A stretch of DNA of 64,000 bases from the NCBI RefSeq assembly GCF_001187845.1, contig NZ_CP012160.1, positions 496,001 through 560,000 on the forward strand. Direction: 5' to 3'. The notes under the pieces are model-generated. The model was not told the DNA's origin. It searched no databases and saw only the letters and a list, made by a program, of their open reading frames with translations. How positions within the stretch are numbered: position 1 is the stretch's first letter; each line of letters opens with the position of its first letter. The position numbers were made by a program, and so were the translations under genes. Shown here piece after piece: positions 61,848 to 64,000 of this stretch. The DNA comes from Octadecabacter temperatus. Its GTDB lineage: Bacteria; Pseudomonadota; Alphaproteobacteria; Rhodobacterales; Rhodobacteraceae.

Positions 61848-63275
61848 ATGAACGATCACAAAAACTTAATCGGCGGCGAATGGGTCGAAGGTGTCGACGT
61901 TGGCGTCAACTTGAACCCATCCAACCCTCAGGACATTGTCGGTCGATATGTTCGCGGTGGTGCGTCTTCAGTCGACGAAGCGGTTCTAGCCGCAGATGCG
62001 GCGCTCGACGATTGGGTTTATGCGTCTCCACAAGTCCGGCATGACGTCTTGGAAAAGACTGGTGCCGAATTGATGGCACGTAAAGATGAAATTGGTCACC
62101 TGCTCAGTCGCGAAGAAGGCAAGACTCTTGCCGAAGGTATTGGTGAAGCAGTGCGCGCAGCCCAGGTGTTCAAATTTTTCGCCGGGGAAGCGTTGCGTGT
62201 CACGGGTGAAACCGTCGCGTCTGTTCGCGCCAATGTTGATGTGATGGTCGAACGTGAGCCCGTTGGCATTATTGGGATAGTTACCCCTTGGAATTTTCCG
62301 ATCGCAATTCCAGCGTGGAAAATCGCACCGGCGCTCGCTTATGGCAATGCCGTCATTTTCAAACCTGCAGATTTGACCCCTGGATGTGCATGGGTCATCG
62401 CGAAAACACTGAAAGAGGCAGGATGTCCCGACGGGGTTTTCAATCTAGTTATGGGGCGCGGCTCGACGGTCGGTGAGCGCATTGTGGGCCATCCGCGTAT
62501 CAATGCGATTAGCTTTACTGGCTCTGTGCCCATCGGTCGATCCTTGGCACTGAAAGCCACGGAACAAGGCAAGAAGATTCAGATGGAGATGGGTGGCAAA
62601 AATCCGATGGTTGTCCTTGACGACGCCGATTTGGATGTTGCGGTTAACGCTTCCTTGAATGGTGCGTTTTTTTCAACGGGTCAACGATGCACGGCGTCTT
62701 CACGCTTGATCGTCAGCGACGGAATTCATGATGCGTTCGTTCACAAGTTGTCCGCAGCAATGGCGGCGCTTACTGTTGGCGATGCGCTTGACCCACAGTC
62801 GCAAATTGGTCCCGTCGTTGACCAGTCCCAGCTGGACAGCAACCTAGGGTACGTGAAGCTTGCACAAGAAGAAGGCTGTGAAGTTTCAGGTGGAGAGCGG
62901 TTGGATGGCGCCGGTTTCTTCCAACGTCCAGCACTGTTTGTGGGCGCGACTAATGAGATGCGAATTAGCAAAGAAGAGATATTTGGCCCATGTGCAAGCG
63001 TAATTAGAGTCCGAGATTATGAAGAAGCACTGACCGTCGCGAACGATACCGAATTTGGCCTGTCCGCGGGCATTTGTACGTCTTCTTTGAAATATTCGAG
63101 TCATTTCCGAAAACGCGCGGAAGCCGGAATGGTTATGATCAACCTTCCCACAGCAGGCGTGGACTATCACGTCCCGTTTGGTGGTCGCAAAGGCTCTAGT
63201 TTTGGGCCTAGAGAGCAAGGATCTCACGCAAAAGAATTCTATACGACAGTCAAAACCAGTTACGTCGCACCTTAG
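61848..63275 (+). CDS. NAD(P)-dependent aldehyde dehydrogenase (semialdehyde type)
   Basis: A 475-residue aldehyde dehydrogenase. Motifs: GIVTPWNFPIAIPAWKIAPA, FTGSVPIGRSLALKATEQGK, the base glutamate in IQMEMGGKNPMVVLDDADLD and the nucleophile in FFSTGQRCTASSRLIVSDGI. It resembles 2-oxoglutarate-semialdehyde and succinate-semialdehyde dehydrogenases. In this island the likely substrate is glutarate semialdehyde, formed if 2-formylglutarate loses CO2, or 2-formylglutarate itself. It follows the nicotinamidase gene and precedes a 3-hydroxyacyl-CoA dehydrogenase gene by 13 bases. Confidence 0.85.
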   Translation: MNDHKNLIGGEWVEGVDVGVNLNPSNPQDIVGRYVRGGASSVDEAVLAADAALDDWVYASPQVRHDVLEKTGAELMARKDEIGHLLSREEGKTLAEGIGEAVRAAQVFKFFAGEALRVTGETVASVRANVDVMVEREPVGIIGIVTPWNFPIAIPAWKIAPALAYGNAVIFKPADLTPGCAWVIAKTLKEAGCPDGVFNLVMGRGSTVGERIVGHPRINAISFTGSVPIGRSLALKATEQGKKIQMEMGGKNPMVVLDDADLDVAVNASLNGAFFSTGQRCTASSRLIVSDGIHDAFVHKLSAAMAALTVGDALDPQSQIGPVVDQSQLDSNLGYVKLAQEEGCEVSGGERLDGAGFFQRPALFVGATNEMRISKEEIFGPCASVIRVRDYEEALTVANDTEFGLSAGICTSSLKYSSHFRKRAEAGMVMINLPTAGVDYHVPFGGRKGSSFGPREQGSHAKEFYTTVKTSYVAP

Positions 63276-63288
63276 TCAGGATATCGAG

Positions 63289-64000
63289 ATGTCAAACATG
63301 GATATTCAGAACGTCGCCGTTATTGGCGCAGGTCAAATGGGAACCGGAATCGCTCAGGTTTTTGCGCAAAGCAAGTTCCATACACAGCTTAGCGACGTTT
63401 CGCCGGAAGCTTTGGTCAAAGGCATGGGAGTCATCGAGGCCAATCTCAACAGACTTCACCAAAAAGGAAAGATTTCGCGAGAGGATGTTGGCGAAACGCT
63501 AAGGTATATCCACCCAGTTTTGGAGATGTCAGAGATCGGGCGCGCTGAGCTTGTCATTGAAGCGGCCACAGAGGACGAGAAGGTCAAAAGGGATATATTC
63601 AAGTCGTTGACGCCGCATCTTTCAAAGGATGCTATCCTCGCCAGCAACACCTCATCAATCTCGATCACGCGCCTTGCATCCGCTACGGATCGCCCAGAGC
63701 AATTTTTGGGTGTTCATTTCATGAACCCAGTTCCTGTTATGCAATTGGTTGAATTGATACGGGGTATTGCGACGGACGAAATCGCATTTCTGAAAGTCCA
63801 AGACGTTGTTGCGAAGATCGGCAAAATCGCGACGGTCTCTGAAGATTACCCTGCATTTATCGTAAACCGCGTGTTGATCCCAATGATCAACGAAGCGGTT
63901 TATGCTCTTTTTGAAGGCGTCGGATCGGTTATCTCTATTGATACCTCTATGAAGCTTGGGGCAAACCATCCAATGGGGCCCTTCGAGTTGGCAGACTTCA
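63289..64000 (+). CDS. 3-hydroxybutyryl-CoA dehydrogenase (cut by the window end)
   Basis: The first 237 residues are in the window. The NAD-binding Rossmann start is NVAVIGAGQMGTGIAQVFAQ, then AELVIEAATEDEKVKRDIFK, the catalytic region ASNTSSISITRLASATDRPE and FLGVHFMNPVPVMQLVELIR, and DYPAFIVNRVLIPMINEAVY. Members of this short family oxidise 3-hydroxybutyryl-CoA to acetoacetyl-CoA. That is the step needed after glutaryl-CoA dehydrogenase and a crotonase. A crotonase and thiolase are not in the window and may lie downstream. A second ATG lies three codons in. Confidence 0.9.
   Translation, partial: MSNMDIQNVAVIGAGQMGTGIAQVFAQSKFHTQLSDVSPEALVKGMGVIEANLNRLHQKGKISREDVGETLRYIHPVLEMSEIGRAELVIEAATEDEKVKRDIFKSLTPHLSKDAILASNTSSISITRLASATDRPEQFLGVHFMNPVPVMQLVELIRGIATDEIAFLKVQDVVAKIGKIATVSEDYPAFIVNRVLIPMINEAVYALFEGVGSVISIDTSMKLGANHPMGPFELADF

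Overview
The window is a 64 kb piece of an alphaproteobacterial chromosome, most likely from the Roseobacter group of the Rhodobacteraceae. The pointers are a short B12-dependent ribonucleotide reductase (NrdJ), a short HisG paired with HisZ beside hisS, a DUF1489 protein, a periplasmic BMP-type purine transporter joined to xdhABC, and a LIV-type ABC transporter next to aromatic catabolism genes. This placement is inference from gene content; no 16S rRNA gene or tRNA gene was recognised.

Layout. 1-2.3 kb: end of an FAD oxidoreductase gene, a small membrane protein, a secreted YHYH protein and a VOC protein. 2.3-12.0 kb: one tightly overlapping minus-strand operon, xdhA-xdhB-xdhC, then ATPase, permease, a small membrane protein, permease and BMP binding protein, for purine uptake and (hypo)xanthine oxidation. 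12-24.8 kb: mostly housekeeping genes (ArsR-type regulator, dnaE, a lipoprotein, slyX, hisS-small membrane protein-hisZ-hisG, a porin-like protein, DUF1489, nrdJ). 24.9-30.0 kb: a decay zone with a TniQ-like gene split by an apparent frameshift, a head-to-head join of two 5'-truncated genes (phenol-hydroxylase type and P450), an intact glutamine-synthetase-family gene and an Lrp fragment. 30.0-33.3 kb: PepSY, response regulator, histidine kinase, small membrane protein and cytochrome b561. 33.7-40.5 kb: Cys-type sulfatase with its formylglycine-generating enzyme, divergent from a secreted lectin-like protein, a Tat-exported multicopper oxidase and a second two-component system. 40.8-41.4 kb: a decayed IS3-family element. 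41.6-43.9 kb: a PCu(A)C-like protein and a polytopic membrane protein, divergent.

43.9-64.0 kb is the most distinctive part: a nicotinate catabolic island. A LIV-type ABC transporter, a nicotinamidase, a molybdenum hydroxylase (fused Fe-S/Mo subunit plus FAD subunit), 6-hydroxynicotinate reductase and enamidase make up the reductive (Eubacterium barkeri-like) upper route. Aldehyde dehydrogenase, a class III CoA-transferase, glutaryl-CoA dehydrogenase and 3-hydroxyacyl-CoA dehydrogenase suggest that the product passes through glutarate and glutaryl-CoA to crotonyl-CoA and 3-hydroxybutyryl-CoA. A 7Fe ferredoxin and a ferredoxin-NADP reductase, co-transcribed with the glutaryl-CoA dehydrogenase gene, could supply low-potential electrons to the reductase. 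A UPF0280 (ApbE-superfamily) protein could install its flavin. Two tandem DUF1185 proteins complete the operon.

A palindromic motif close to ATTTGTATACTAAT occurs at five promoters from 42.4 to 61.1 kb, several with readable -35/-10 elements that it overlaps. With the MarR-family gene inside the island, it outlines one regulon, which also appears to take in the PCu(A)C/membrane protein pair. The pathway assignment combines visible motifs with knowledge of the families; substrate specificities were not tested.
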